Shown: positions 47,460-56,442, numbered from the stretch's first letter. The stretch: 64,000 bases of DNA from Paraglaciecola arctica BSs20135 (GCF_000314995.1 NZ_BAEO01000060.1:123813-187812); one strand, 5' to 3'. The notes: a model not told the origin generated them from the letters alone. Numbers and translations: made by a program.

Positions 47460-48248
47460 TTAAGCTGATTCAGCTAGTAGTGAACCTGAAGCTCCAGTAA
47501 TCAAGGATACCAACGCATTTTTGTCGACATCTCGAATGGCAACATCTGCGCTACTGCGACCTTGATAAAGCACCACTGCACGATCACAGGTCTCCATAAT
47601 GTGTTGCATATTGTGACTGATCAACAATACCGCCACACCTTGTGAGCTGATTAACTTTATCAGCTCATTAACCTGTGCGCTTTGTTCTACGCCAAGTGCT
47701 GCGGTGGGTTCATCCATGATCACAATTTCTGCACCCCAACTTACCGCTCTAGCAATGGCCACCGCTTGACGCTGACCACCTGAAAGATTGACAATTTTTT
47801 CACTGAGACTTGGAATACGGCTACTCAATCTATTCAAAGATTTCTGACTACGTTTGGCCATGGCCTTAGCATCTAGCCAACCTAACCAACGTAATACTGG
47901 ATTAGTAGATAAAATTTCTCTATTAAGATAGAGGTTTTGGACAACATCAAATTCAGGAATAATCGCCAAGTCTTGGAATACCGTTTCAATACCTGCCTTG
48001 CGAGCATCCATTGGGGAGTCTAATTTGACCGCTTTGCCAGCGATCAAAATTTCTCCTTCATCGGGTGGATGAATGCCAGAAATACAACGTACCAGAGTCG
48101 ATTTACCAGCACCGTTGTCTCCGAGCAGACCCACTACTTCTCCTTTGTTGACCTTAAAACTCACGCCACGTAGGGCTTCAACACCACCAAAACGTTTTGT
48201 GATTTCTTTTACTTCTAGAATGGTTTGGCTTAACTCATTTCTAAGCAT
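47460..48248 (-). CDS. CUT2-type sugar ABC transporter ATP-binding protein (single domain)
   Basis: 262 residues. Walker A GDNGAGKST (43-51), signature LSGGQRQAVAIARA, Walker B IVIMDEPTAAL, and switch His in LLISHNM. The partners are of the ribose type, whose ATPases usually have two fused ABC domains (~500 residues). This one has a single domain, as in FrcA-type fructose transporters, and would act as a homodimer. ATG 48248 follows GGGAGG and overlaps the end of the permease gene by 8 bases. Confidence 0.92.
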   Translation of the reverse strand: MLRNELSQTILEVKEITKRFGGVEALRGVSFKVNKGEVVGLLGDNGAGKSTLVRCISGIHPPDEGEILIAGKAVKLDSPMDARKAGIETVFQDLAIIPEFDVVQNLYLNREILSTNPVLRWLGWLDAKAMAKRSQKSLNRLSSRIPSLSEKIVNLSGGQRQAVAIARAVSWGAEIVIMDEPTAALGVEQSAQVNELIKLISSQGVAVLLISHNMQHIMETCDRAVVLYQGRSSADVAIRDVDKNALVSLITGASGSLLAESA

Positions 48249-49215
48249 TTTTTGCCTCCCTTGCACCAATAGCGACAGCAGTAATCAGGATCAAACCTCG
48301 AGTGATCATCTGCTCGTCGGTAGAAAAGCCTGATAAAATCAGACCGTTATTAATCAAGCCCATTAACCAAGAACCAATGACGGCTCCAATAATGCTCACC
48401 CTGCCGCCAAACAAACTGGTACCGCCTATGGCTACCGCCGCAATGACGGTGAGTAAATCAGCTTCGCCAAGGGTATAACGAGCACCAGCCATACGACCTG
48501 CGTATAAAAGTCCAGCAATGGCTGCACACAAAGAGCACATGACTAAAGCCTTTATCCTGATATTTTCAGTGCGTAATCCCATAGCTCTTGCTGCCTCGGG
48601 GTTACCGCCAACCGCTAATAAATGGCGACCAAATACCAGTTTGTTCATAACAAGATATCCAATCAGAGCAAAGCTAAGTGTCCACCAAAGTAAAACTGGT
48701 ACGCCGAGCAGGTCACCGTTGCCTAATAGTGAGCGGAATAAGGGGTCGATAATAGGGATCGACTCTAAACCACTTACCTGTCGGGAAATGCCAGTAATGA
48801 TGCCCATAGTGCCAAGCGTAATAAGCAAGGAGGACACTTTTAGCCGCTCAATTAAAAAACCGTTTATCAGACCAACCAGCACGCCGCTAAGCAATGCGCC
48901 AGCTATCGCTAGTGGTACGCCTACATATTGCAATAATATTGCGCCAACTATGGCACTCAGCGCGACTACCGAACCAATGGATAAATCAATATGACCTACA
49001 GCCAACGCAAAACTAAGGCCTACAGCCATAATAGTAATCGGAGCGGTTTGGCGAACAATATTCATAAAGTTGGCTAGGCTAAAAAAGCCAGTGTCATTGA
49101 GAAACAGGGCAAAACCTGCCAATACCAACATAAACATGTAATAGATAAAATACTGGGGTTTGAGTAGGCGAGCCGCCCAATCGCTGCGGGTTAAACTAGA
49201 AGTTGTAGTGGACAT
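48241..49215 (-). CDS. CUT2-type (RbsC-like) sugar ABC transporter permease
   Basis: 324 residues with about eight to ten membrane helices. BPD_transp_2 family features: GLSFALAVGHIDLSIGSVVA near the middle, LINGFLIERLKVSSLLITLG, and GRHLLAVGGNPEAARAMGL. It moves a monosaccharide or small glycoside across the inner membrane together with the adjacent ATPase and binding protein. Five bases separate it from the binding-protein gene upstream. Confidence 0.93.
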   Translation of the reverse strand: MSTTTSSLTRSDWAARLLKPQYFIYYMFMLVLAGFALFLNDTGFFSLANFMNIVRQTAPITIMAVGLSFALAVGHIDLSIGSVVALSAIVGAILLQYVGVPLAIAGALLSGVLVGLINGFLIERLKVSSLLITLGTMGIITGISRQVSGLESIPIIDPLFRSLLGNGDLLGVPVLLWWTLSFALIGYLVMNKLVFGRHLLAVGGNPEAARAMGLRTENIRIKALVMCSLCAAIAGLLYAGRMAGARYTLGEADLLTVIAAVAIGGTSLFGGRVSIIGAVIGSWLMGLINNGLILSGFSTDEQMITRGLILITAVAIGAREAKNA

Positions 49216-49220
49216 TATCC

Positions 49221-50288
49221 TTATTCTCCAAGGGCAATTTTAATTATTCGGGGGACATGGGTGTGGTAAGCATGTTGCCAAACCTCTGTAATATTTGACT
49301 TGTTTACTTGATCATAAGGCACCAAAGTAAAAAGTGGCATAGACTCTCCAAGCTTGGCCAACAACGCGATGCGCGCCATAGTGGAGCCAATTTCATAAGG
49401 TCGATCTGAAATAGACGCCAGCATATTGCCTTGTTGTGCCATATCCAGCAGGTTATTCACTCCTAGATCATGTGAAATCACTTTTACCTTATTAAAGCCA
49501 TCACTTCGTAGCGCTTGCACAACACCTTCTGCTGCTGTATCCCAAGATACATAAATTAATTCTAACTCTGGATTTCTGAGCATCATTGCCGAAGCAATTG
49601 CACTGGTATCATGCTCTTTGACAAAACCTTGGCGGGAGACTATTTCAATTCCTGGGAACAGAGCCAGTCCATCAACAAAAGCCTTATCCCTAGTGTTAGT
49701 TATAAAATAATTGGCATCGTGAAAAACCATGCCAATTTTTCCGCTGCCTTGTAGGTATTCATTTGTTACCTCAGCGGCTCTATTACCCATGCCCTGCATA
49801 TCATCTGTGACGATACCTGCAAAATCTTTTCCGTGTACAAAACCTGAAATGGGGTTGCTAAGCAAAACCAGTTTGCTGCCTGCATCGACTATTTTTTGGA
49901 AGCCCGCCTTGGCACTGACGCCATCGATTACCAGTGATAGTACAATGTCAGGATTAAGAGCCTGAATATTCTCAATATCAGCTACTTGTTTAGCCGGATC
50001 ATACTGAGCGTCGGTGGTAACCAATACCTTCACACCATAACGTTCAAAGGTATCGGATGCTCCCCGGTTCACTGCGTTGATCCATGGGCTGGCGCCATGC
50101 CATGCCAGTGCCGCAGTAAATCGTTTACCTGACAAACGGGATGCTTGTTCATCATTAATCACTATTTGAGATGACTTGCTGGCTTGGGCCAGTTGAGTCA
50201 CAAAATTCTCTTCTTTTATGGTTGTGGCACCTGCCGATTGGCTTATTAACATCAGGTTACAAACCAATGGGATAAACAGTTTTCGCAT
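49221..50288 (-). CDS. Periplasmic sugar-binding protein (RbsB-like, Peripla_BP_4)
   Basis: 355 residues. Signal peptide MRKLFIPLVCNLMLISQSAG with cleavage after AGA. Periplasmic binding protein type I fold: AALAWHGASPWINAVNRGAS, VTTDAQYDPAKQVADIENIQ, NPDIVLSLVIDG, and KVISHDLGVNNLLDMAQQGN. It is the first gene of the ABC-GH3 operon. The ligand cannot be read from sequence. With a NagZ-type enzyme in the operon an amino sugar or its disaccharide is plausible. Confidence 0.92.
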   Translation of the reverse strand: MRKLFIPLVCNLMLISQSAGATTIKEENFVTQLAQASKSSQIVINDEQASRLSGKRFTAALAWHGASPWINAVNRGASDTFERYGVKVLVTTDAQYDPAKQVADIENIQALNPDIVLSLVIDGVSAKAGFQKIVDAGSKLVLLSNPISGFVHGKDFAGIVTDDMQGMGNRAAEVTNEYLQGSGKIGMVFHDANYFITNTRDKAFVDGLALFPGIEIVSRQGFVKEHDTSAIASAMMLRNPELELIYVSWDTAAEGVVQALRSDGFNKVKVISHDLGVNNLLDMAQQGNMLASISDRPYEIGSTMARIALLAKLGESMPLFTLVPYDQVNKSNITEVWQHAYHTHVPRIIKIALGE

Positions 50289-50344
50289 TCACAGTCCTAT
50301 AACATATTCTTTACAATTGACTTTAGTTTAAAGCCATGAAGATA

Positions 50345-50365
50345 TAAGTCAATCATTTTTACTTA
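50345..50365. promoter_or_regulatory. Dyad in the ABC operon/ROK intergenic region, containing the shared 13-bp motif
   Basis: TAAGT, 11 bases, ACTTA. The right half overlaps the motif TCATTTTTACTTA (50353-50365), also found upstream of the TonB receptor gene. It lies 57 bases upstream of the binding-protein start. It is a candidate ROK operator. Confidence 0.42.
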
Positions 50366-50446
50366 ATTTCAATTTGAATAATATAACTGGTAGCAATATG
50401 CATAATATGGCAAGGTTTCGACTATTCATCATCAGAGACATGTTAG

Positions 50447-51634
50447 TTGCAGGCATCTAATTCCAAACAAAATAAGGCGTTGAACTTAAGGTTGGTTCTT
50501 TCCCATATCGCCACCCTCAGCCCTATTTCACGGGCTGATATCGCCAAGATCACGGGGCTGACCAAACAAACTATTACTAACATGGTGGATGAACTATTGG
50601 CGGCGGAGTTAGTGGCCGAAATGGGGATTAAGAAAGAAGGAACTGTAGGAAAACCATCAAAAATGCTGGCTTTGTCGGGGAAAAATACGGTAAATGCCGG
50701 TATTCGAATATTTTCCGATTATTGCGACTTAGCGCTTTATAGCCTGACAAATGATAAAATGGGTCAATTTCGGATAGAGCGAGGGCAAACACCGGAAAAG
50801 GGTCTTGAGCGGGGATTAGCATCATTACTTCAAGATTGCGCTGTTGAAAACAATGCATTATTGGGAGTTGGCCTGAGTTTTGTTGATCAGTTCGATTCCC
50901 AGTATCCCAATCAGTTGGCTAAACTGGATTTTGCACAATTATTGGCTGATAAACTCAAACAACCTGTGATTATGGAAACCACAGCGTCAGCCTGTGCAGC
51001 CTGTCACATGTTGCACGGTGAGGCAAAGAGTCTGAATAGCTTTGTTTATGTACACTTGGGCCTACAAATTGAATCGGCAGTAGTGCATGGCCGCAGGATC
51101 ATGTTGGGACACAATCAACTAACGGGGGCTTTGGGAGAAATCTTTGTTACACCTGAGACTAATCACCGAGATGGTGAGTTAGGTCGCCTCAACGAATTTG
51201 TTTCGCTAGACGCCTTGCGTAAGTTGGCTAAACAACCTGATATGGATATACAGAGCTTGTACTCTCTGGCTGAGCATAATCCTGGCGCTATCGATCGATG
51301 GCTTGAAATTGCCGCAGAACCTATGCGCATTGCCATTCATATGCTTGAATCCGTATTGAATTGCCAAACTATTATTTTTGGTGGTGATATTGCTCCAGAA
51401 CTCCTAGATTTGCTGATAGCCAAATTAAGGCCATTAATCCCTTCCATTGCTCAGTTTGGTGATAGAGATGTGCCTAGGATCATCAAAACGCCAAATGTGA
51501 ATGATATATCCCTGAGTGGCGTAGCAACGTTACCCCTGCACAGCGCTCTGGATATGAACACTCCCTATACGGCCAGATTACCAAGGTTGACTAAACTGAC
51601 AGTTAAACAGTCTTTACTTTATTTGGCGCATTAA
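50447..51634 (+). CDS. ROK family transcriptional regulator (NagC/XylR-like)
   Basis: 395 residues. The N-terminal MarR-like winged HTH is LVLSHIATLSPISRADIAKI, TGLTKQTITNMVDELL (about 17-52). A sugar-kinase-fold domain follows, with the family GGDI in CQTIIFGGDIAPEL. The ATP-binding DxGxT is replaced (NAGIRIFSDYCDLAL). The zinc-binding Cys cluster after GALGEIFV is absent (ETNHRDGELGRLNEF), so it is a non-catalytic, atypical ROK repressor. The start is TTG 50447, since an in-frame TAG stands immediately before it; the ribosome-binding site is weak. It is divergent from the ABC-GH3 operon and is its likely regulator, with the imported sugar as ligand. Confidence 0.87.
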   Translation: MQASNSKQNKALNLRLVLSHIATLSPISRADIAKITGLTKQTITNMVDELLAAELVAEMGIKKEGTVGKPSKMLALSGKNTVNAGIRIFSDYCDLALYSLTNDKMGQFRIERGQTPEKGLERGLASLLQDCAVENNALLGVGLSFVDQFDSQYPNQLAKLDFAQLLADKLKQPVIMETTASACAACHMLHGEAKSLNSFVYVHLGLQIESAVVHGRRIMLGHNQLTGALGEIFVTPETNHRDGELGRLNEFVSLDALRKLAKQPDMDIQSLYSLAEHNPGAIDRWLEIAAEPMRIAIHMLESVLNCQTIIFGGDIAPELLDLLIAKLRPLIPSIAQFGDRDVPRIIKTPNVNDISLSGVATLPLHSALDMNTPYTARLPRLTKLTVKQSLLYLAH

Positions 51635-51687
51635 CCCACCCGAATTTAGGTTAGTTAATCTTATATATGCATCAAGGAAACACAAAA

Positions 51688-52098
51688 ATGATAAAAATCC
51701 TATGGGTCTTAGCGCTCGTATTTAACATCAATTTGGCTTTATCGGCTGAGTTAATGTTAATCACTGATAAAAGTAAGGCTTCCAATGAAGTGCGCGTTTA
51801 TATAAAAAATATTGGTGATAAAAAGGCAATAGTATTGACCAAAAACTTAACCTTTAGGGTAGCTGACAACGAAGTTGTAATGTCCCCTGAGCGACATGTA
51901 CTCATAAATAATGGTTCGCAAATACCATTAAAAGAAGACTTATCTTTATATGGGGCCGTCACGTTACGACCAGACGAAACAACTTATATTCAAAGGCCAA
52001 TAATTGAAATACCCACTGGAAAATTAATATACAAAGTAAAACCCGAGTGGGCGGAGCTTCAAGGTATTTGGGGTGGAACAATAGATGTCGATTTTTAG
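51688..52098 (+). CDS. Small exported protein of unknown function
   Basis: 136 residues. Signal peptide MIKILWVLALVFNINLALSA. The mature part is beta-rich (NEVRVYIKNIGDKKAIVLTK, VTLRPDETTYIQRPI) and looks like a small immunoglobulin-like periplasmic domain. No family is recognised. ATG 51688 has AAGGA 9 bases upstream; a Met seven codons earlier is less likely. It ends 3 bases before the DUF3592 gene, so the two are co-transcribed. Confidence 0.65.
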   Translation: MIKILWVLALVFNINLALSAELMLITDKSKASNEVRVYIKNIGDKKAIVLTKNLTFRVADNEVVMSPERHVLINNGSQIPLKEDLSLYGAVTLRPDETTYIQRPIIEIPTGKLIYKVKPEWAELQGIWGGTIDVDF

Positions 52099-52101
52099 TC
52101 A

Positions 52102-52593
52102 ATGAATATTGAAACGATCATTAACAATTCCCCCACGTTTTTGCTGTTTGTATATGTTTGTGTTTGCCTAGGAGGGGCTTACTTTATGTTTGTTTCTATT
52201 CCTAAAGCAATTACTTCAAGAAAATTCCCAACGGTTCAAGGCAAAATAACCAGCGGAGGTGTTGGCGTTCGCCAAATTGGGGTAGGTCGTAGTGCTGAGG
52301 CTAGAGTGCAGACCTTTACTGCTGAGATTACCTATAAATATGTAGTAAATGAAAAAAACTATACTTCTAATAAACGAAGATGGCACGAAGCTCAAACAAC
52401 TTTCCATTCATACCATCAGCGGATCTCTAACAGATACCCTCACGGTAAAGAGGTCAAAGTATATTATAACCCCGCCAAACCCAAAGTATCGGTATTAGAG
52501 CCAGGCATCGGATTAGGTTCAACACTAGGTGTGATTATAACTTTAAGTGCGGTATCGTTTTTAACGTTTTTTATCTCGCACCAGTATTCATAA
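52102..52593 (+). CDS. DUF3592 family membrane protein
   Basis: 163 residues. Two membrane helices (about 12-30 and 138-158) flank an extracytoplasmic domain of the DUF3592 type: FPTVQGKITSGGVGV, then TYKYVVNEKNYTSNKRRW, then RYPHGKEVKVYYNPAKPKVS, then VLEPG. The function is unknown. It is preceded directly by the small exported-protein gene. Confidence 0.8.
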   Translation: MNIETIINNSPTFLLFVYVCVCLGGAYFMFVSIPKAITSRKFPTVQGKITSGGVGVRQIGVGRSAEARVQTFTAEITYKYVVNEKNYTSNKRRWHEAQTTFHSYHQRISNRYPHGKEVKVYYNPAKPKVSVLEPGIGLGSTLGVIITLSAVSFLTFFISHQYS

Positions 52594-52594
52594 A

Positions 52595-52789
52595 TTATCT
52601 CTTAATCTCATATCCGCACGTCACTGTATTGGAGTGTTTCGCATATTGGTTTTTAAATCTAGTTTTCGTACCCCCCAACATCAAGCCACCAAATACTAGT
52701 AAAAATATAGTAAGTAATCCTAAAAGTGAACTTGTAGTAGCAATACCGGGACTGTTTATAACGGCCAATGTGTTAATGAGAAATAACAC
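52595..52789 (-). CDS. Possible small membrane protein, tail-to-tail with the DUF3592 gene
   Basis: 64 residues with a hydrophobic helix (SSLLGLLTIFLLVFGGLMLG) and a polar C-terminus ending TCGYEIKR. It starts with GTG and has no clear ribosome-binding site. It ends one base from the stop of the convergent DUF3592 gene, a layout seen for real convergent genes. No family is recognised. Confidence 0.35.
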   Translation of the reverse strand: MLFLINTLAVINSPGIATTSSLLGLLTIFLLVFGGLMLGGTKTRFKNQYAKHSNTVTCGYEIKR

Positions 52790-52857
52790 CCAAACACAAG
52801 GTGCTGATATTCTTCTGGACCAGTTTCACATTGTTCCAGTTTCGTTGGTTGCTATGC

Positions 52858-53664
52858 TCAGGGGACGGCAGGGGCGGCAATATCATCGATAACTTCAGTA
52901 AAATTTTCCGGCAAACTAAAAACAGATTTTTCAACACTGACTTCCTGTACAGATATTAATTGCATTTCCAAACCCGAGGCCTGGCGTTCGATATTCAACG
53001 GGATTTTACCAAGTTTGGCCAGAGGGGCCATGGGATTATTGGGAATATTCAAATGCAATTTTCCCTGTACTGAACCAATAACTAGGCTATAGATCTCGTT
53101 CATGGTTTGCAGCATTTCTAGTAGAGCTGTACCATTTTTGATAGAGCTTGGGTTGGCAATACAAGTCCGGCCTTTTAATTCTTGCTGTTCGTGTATTTCA
53201 TACCAGTCACAAGATACACCGGCGAACTGCCCCTGCTGTGCTGTTGCGTTGTATTGGCTTTTGACTATTCTGCCGTCCTTACCGCCGTTAAAAAACTGAT
53301 TCAGTCTGTCGGCCTGCTTCTGGCGTTGGCTCTCAGGTAGCTGTTCAAGTTTCTTTTCAAATTTGGCAAACATTGCCTGTAAGGCATCAGCATAGATTTT
53401 GGCTTTTGGTAGACTAAAGCTACGGTAATTTTGCTGCTGATAATCCAGCACATACAAGGTCTTGGTAGAGCGGTCAAACAATTCTTGCAGTTGCTGCTGT
53501 TCATTCAGATTGGCAACACTATCTTGACTCAGGTACAGCGAAAAATTTCGTTGCTGTTCACCCTGTTGTTGTTGCATTTCCAGCACAGTAGCAGTGACTT
53601 GGCCTTGAGCAGATTGAGAAATCAACAATAGCACCGACATAAAAAGGGAGCGGTAAATAGACAT
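52858..53664 (-). CDS. Periplasmic protein of unknown function (DUF4412-like)
   Basis: 268 residues. Signal peptide (cleavage near AQG-QV). A Gln-rich N-terminal part (LEMQQQQGEQQRNFSLYLSQ) is followed by a beta-rich domain with a YNATAQQGQFAGVSCDWYEI motif and a second Cys (GRTCIAN) that could form a disulfide. The pattern resembles DUF4412-type periplasmic proteins, but I am not certain. It is monocistronic. Confidence 0.65.
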   Translation of the reverse strand: MSIYRSLFMSVLLLISQSAQGQVTATVLEMQQQQGEQQRNFSLYLSQDSVANLNEQQQLQELFDRSTKTLYVLDYQQQNYRSFSLPKAKIYADALQAMFAKFEKKLEQLPESQRQKQADRLNQFFNGGKDGRIVKSQYNATAQQGQFAGVSCDWYEIHEQQELKGRTCIANPSSIKNGTALLEMLQTMNEIYSLVIGSVQGKLHLNIPNNPMAPLAKLGKIPLNIERQASGLEMQLISVQEVSVEKSVFSLPENFTEVIDDIAAPAVP

Positions 53665-53797
53665 AGATATAATACCTTATACGCATTCAAAGGGCGCTGT
53701 GACAGTAATGAAAACGGGATGCAACTATGCATCCCGAGATGAACCAATAATTTACTACTGCTTCACATAAAGCATAAAACATAAAAAGCGCAGAAAA

Positions 53798-54817
53798 CTA
53801 TATGCGACGAATTTTTCTACGCTGGGCACCTATCATCAACAAGCCTATCATTAGTATAGCCAATGTACCTGGCGTGGGGACCACAAAGCGGTTGCTGGCC
53901 AGCAAATCGAAGGCAAATTCGGACAGTAACTCATGAGCGGCGGTAGTAGGATGAATATAATCCCAAAACACATGTTCGTCAGCGCCGGAACAGCTTTGTT
54001 CGCCCCTGAAAAAGCTTACTGAGCGGCACTCTGAGCTTGTGTTGCTAAAACCAAAGTCCTGTGGAGCGGCCAGCAACTCGTTAAAAGTAGTGTACACATC
54101 GAAATAATATAACTCAGCGTTGGACAGTAGATTTAACTCCATCAAACGACTTTCCAAACCAGTATTCCAAGCGACTGTAAGGTCATGGGCTTGGGCACTG
54201 TCGGCTGTATTGGCAAACTCAGGAATGGTACCGAGGTCAGGTAGGTTAGGCACGAGCAATGTGCCTACACCATTATTAAGTAACTGTGCCAAAGAGGCGG
54301 CCATATTATCAAGGGTCTGCTCTAATTTTGCAAAAGGATCGGCAGTACCCACCATTGAACGTACGTCGTTACCACCCACCCAAGTAATAAACAACGCATC
54401 GGCATCGGAGTTTGCACCGTTTTGGTCATTAAGATAATTGTTAATCTGTGCATCCATCCCCATTGCAACTGCTCCTGTAATACCATCGCCTCCAGATGCT
54501 AGGGCACCACCATAAGCATAGTTATTTCCACCGGAGCTGTGGATGGCAGAAGAAGACAAACCTAAACCGTCAGACAGATACTCATGCCAAACATCGCCAT
54601 TTGAGAAACGACCGTTACCACCGTAACCGATGCTATTCGCTAAAACCCCACCTAGAAAACCGAGTGAATTTTTAATATTACCAGTGTCAGATAGGCTGTC
54701 GCCAAATACATATACATCTGAGTAGATTGTTCCAGCAGTGACAAAAGAACTGCTTAATACAAGAGAAGCACCAAATAAAAGGGCAGACGTTTTTTTATAA
54801 ATTTTAGTTATATTCAT
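53798..54817 (-). CDS. GDSL/SGNH-family hydrolase with PEP-CTERM sorting tail
   Basis: 339 residues. Signal peptide (cleavage near TAG). GDSL lipase/esterase blocks: FGDSLSDTG (catalytic S41), GGND in ITWVGGNDVRSM, and the Asp-His dyad motif in FWDYIHPT. The C-terminus is a PEP-CTERM-like sorting signal: VPTPGTLAILMIGLLMIGAQ, then RRKIRRI. Proteins with this tail are processed by exosortase and delivered to the cell surface or matrix; no exosortase gene is in the window. The ATG at 54817 has GGGAA 5 bases upstream. Confidence 0.9.
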   Translation of the reverse strand: MNITKIYKKTSALLFGASLVLSSSFVTAGTIYSDVYVFGDSLSDTGNIKNSLGFLGGVLANSIGYGGNGRFSNGDVWHEYLSDGLGLSSSAIHSSGGNNYAYGGALASGGDGITGAVAMGMDAQINNYLNDQNGANSDADALFITWVGGNDVRSMVGTADPFAKLEQTLDNMAASLAQLLNNGVGTLLVPNLPDLGTIPEFANTADSAQAHDLTVAWNTGLESRLMELNLLSNAELYYFDVYTTFNELLAAPQDFGFSNTSSECRSVSFFRGEQSCSGADEHVFWDYIHPTTAAHELLSEFAFDLLASNRFVVPTPGTLAILMIGLLMIGAQRRKIRRI

Positions 54818-54870
54818 GTAATTCCCATATTTATATTGTGATTGAGAAAATTTTCCCAAAAATAATAAAG

Positions 54871-55101
54871 CTATTTTGGTGCCAATTGTTTCTTATATAA
54901 TATAATCAATTGGTTAGTTATTTTTTCGATGTTGTCATCTGACCAGTTGTAAAAAAAACTGACGATTTTTAGATGCCACTGTCTGTTGATAAATACGATG
55001 TGGTTGATTTTTGAGCAGTGCGGGTAAATAAGTATGGAATAATAATGAGGCATTTTTTCATCTAGAAAACAAAAAACCTCAACTATTGTTCCAGTTAGCA
55101 T
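54871..55101 (-). CDS. Possible 76-aa protein of unknown function
   Basis: Reads MLTGTIVEVFCFLDEKMPHY, continues with alternating hydrophobic and basic segments, and ends in the amphipathic WSDDNIEKITNQLIILYKKQ. GGAT is 5 bases before the ATG. It lies between the five-gene cluster and the GDSL gene, on the same strand as both. No family is recognised. It may be real or chance. Confidence 0.33.
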   Translation of the reverse strand: MLTGTIVEVFCFLDEKMPHYYSILIYPHCSKINHIVFINRQWHLKIVSFFYNWSDDNIEKITNQLIILYKKQLAPK

Positions 55102-55200
55102 ACTTATCCAGAATTCAGCTTAGTTAATCGCAGATAATGAGCAATTTAGAATGACACCTAAAGACGACAATTTTTATGGTGTTCAGCGTTTTGGCTAACC

Positions 55201-56367
55201 TTATTCCACCACTAACTTATGGGAAAATACTGCAAACTTTACATTTTGTGTTTGTAACCAATCATCCAGAGCTGATTCAGTTAACAAGTTGGGATTGGGC
55301 ATCGCTTCTCGGTAAACTCTTAACTGTTCGATTTTTTCTTCATTAAGGTTTTGAGCAATAGTGACGAGAAAGTAACTGCGATCTGATAATCGATTTTTAG
55401 GAAGGGGTATCTGCCAACCTTGTGAATTTTGGGTGAGTGGTAATACTGTATAAGCATCTTTTGCGACTAACAGTATTTGAACCTGTGAATTGTGGGGTTG
55501 TAGGTACAATTCACAGAGTTGATTTAATGCGAGTGCAGCGAAGGTTGTATTGCTTAAAGATATATTCTGACTAGTTGTCGCGGCACAGGTTTCACCTTGC
55601 TTTACCAGAGCAACTAATTGTGTTTTTGTTGTTGGTTCTTCTTTAGAAATATTTTCTTTGTTTGTTACAGATTGATATTTGTTGCTTGTAATTGAAGTAA
55701 ATTCTCTGAAGCCTAAAAATATTATTGTCACCAAAATAAACGCCGATATAATTAGCTTTAATCGAGAGTTAACACTTACTAACTTATTGTTTTTTACGCT
55801 AGATAAGGTTTGGCTTTGAGTACTGTTGGGCAAGGCTAAAGCAGCCTGCTCTAGATTATTAACTAGCCGGATGTAGTTATTTGGTTGGATGTCTGACTGA
55901 TTAGCATGAGGCAGTAAAAATTGCACTTTTGCACCCAGAGCGGTCCATTGTTCTAGTTGTGGTTGAGCCAGTTTAAATTTAAGGGCGACTTCTGTAACGG
56001 CTAATATTTGATGATTGCTGGTATTGACTTCACCCGTTGCACAAATAACAGTGTCATCTTTACTGACATCGCCGTTGCCGAGTAAACCTTTTGATTGGGC
56101 TAAATGGGCCAAATACATGGCGACTTGCCAACTGTTACCTTGGTCGATGCGGGCGCTGATATCAACTCGATAACTGCAAGCACCAAACATTTGCTGAATG
56201 ATCCCCACCCCTTTTTTTACAAAATTGTGGTAGCTGCCGCTGATATTTGCTGTGGTTGATGTGCCATTAACTGATACTACTGAGCTGATATCTTCATCAT
56301 CAATAGGCGTGATATTTTGTATCGCGACTAATCCCTGAGTGGTGGCAATAAATATATGGGTTTTCAT
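55201..56367 (-). CDS. Membrane-anchored protein with Lon (S16)-like protease domain
   Basis: 388 residues, last gene of the five-gene cluster. Residues about 45-160 resemble the Lon protease fold. S79 in DQGNSWQVAMYLAHLA stands where Lon has GxSxG-type DGDSAG, T111-G-E113 matches Lon's TGE, and K130 in VALKFKLAQ is 19 residues after that Thr (Lon has 18). So a Ser-Lys dyad is possible, with a short insertion relative to Lon. A single membrane helix follows (about 203-220). The C-terminal part (about 225-388) would lie outside the cytoplasm and has Cys residues (GETCAAT, NQLCELY). There is no ATPase domain. I do not recognise the protein as a named family. It starts 75 bases after the preceding gene. 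Confidence 0.72.
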   Translation of the reverse strand: MKTHIFIATTQGLVAIQNITPIDDEDISSVVSVNGTSTTANISGSYHNFVKKGVGIIQQMFGACSYRVDISARIDQGNSWQVAMYLAHLAQSKGLLGNGDVSKDDTVICATGEVNTSNHQILAVTEVALKFKLAQPQLEQWTALGAKVQFLLPHANQSDIQPNNYIRLVNNLEQAALALPNSTQSQTLSSVKNNKLVSVNSRLKLIISAFILVTIIFLGFREFTSITSNKYQSVTNKENISKEEPTTKTQLVALVKQGETCAATTSQNISLSNTTFAALALNQLCELYLQPHNSQVQILLVAKDAYTVLPLTQNSQGWQIPLPKNRLSDRSYFLVTIAQNLNEEKIEQLRVYREAMPNPNLLTESALDDWLQTQNVKFAVFSHKLVVE

Positions 56368-56442
56368 CTAGCTTGGTTCCCTGCCATCAATATACTCACT
56401 TCAAAAGCATGAAACAAAGGCGCTTTAACTCTTATGTTTTGG

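Noticed and set aside
52629..52892. 87-codon plus-strand frame between the DUF3592 gene and the DUF4412-like gene
   Set aside because: It is antisense to the small membrane frame and overlaps the end of the convergent gene. The translation is not protein-like.
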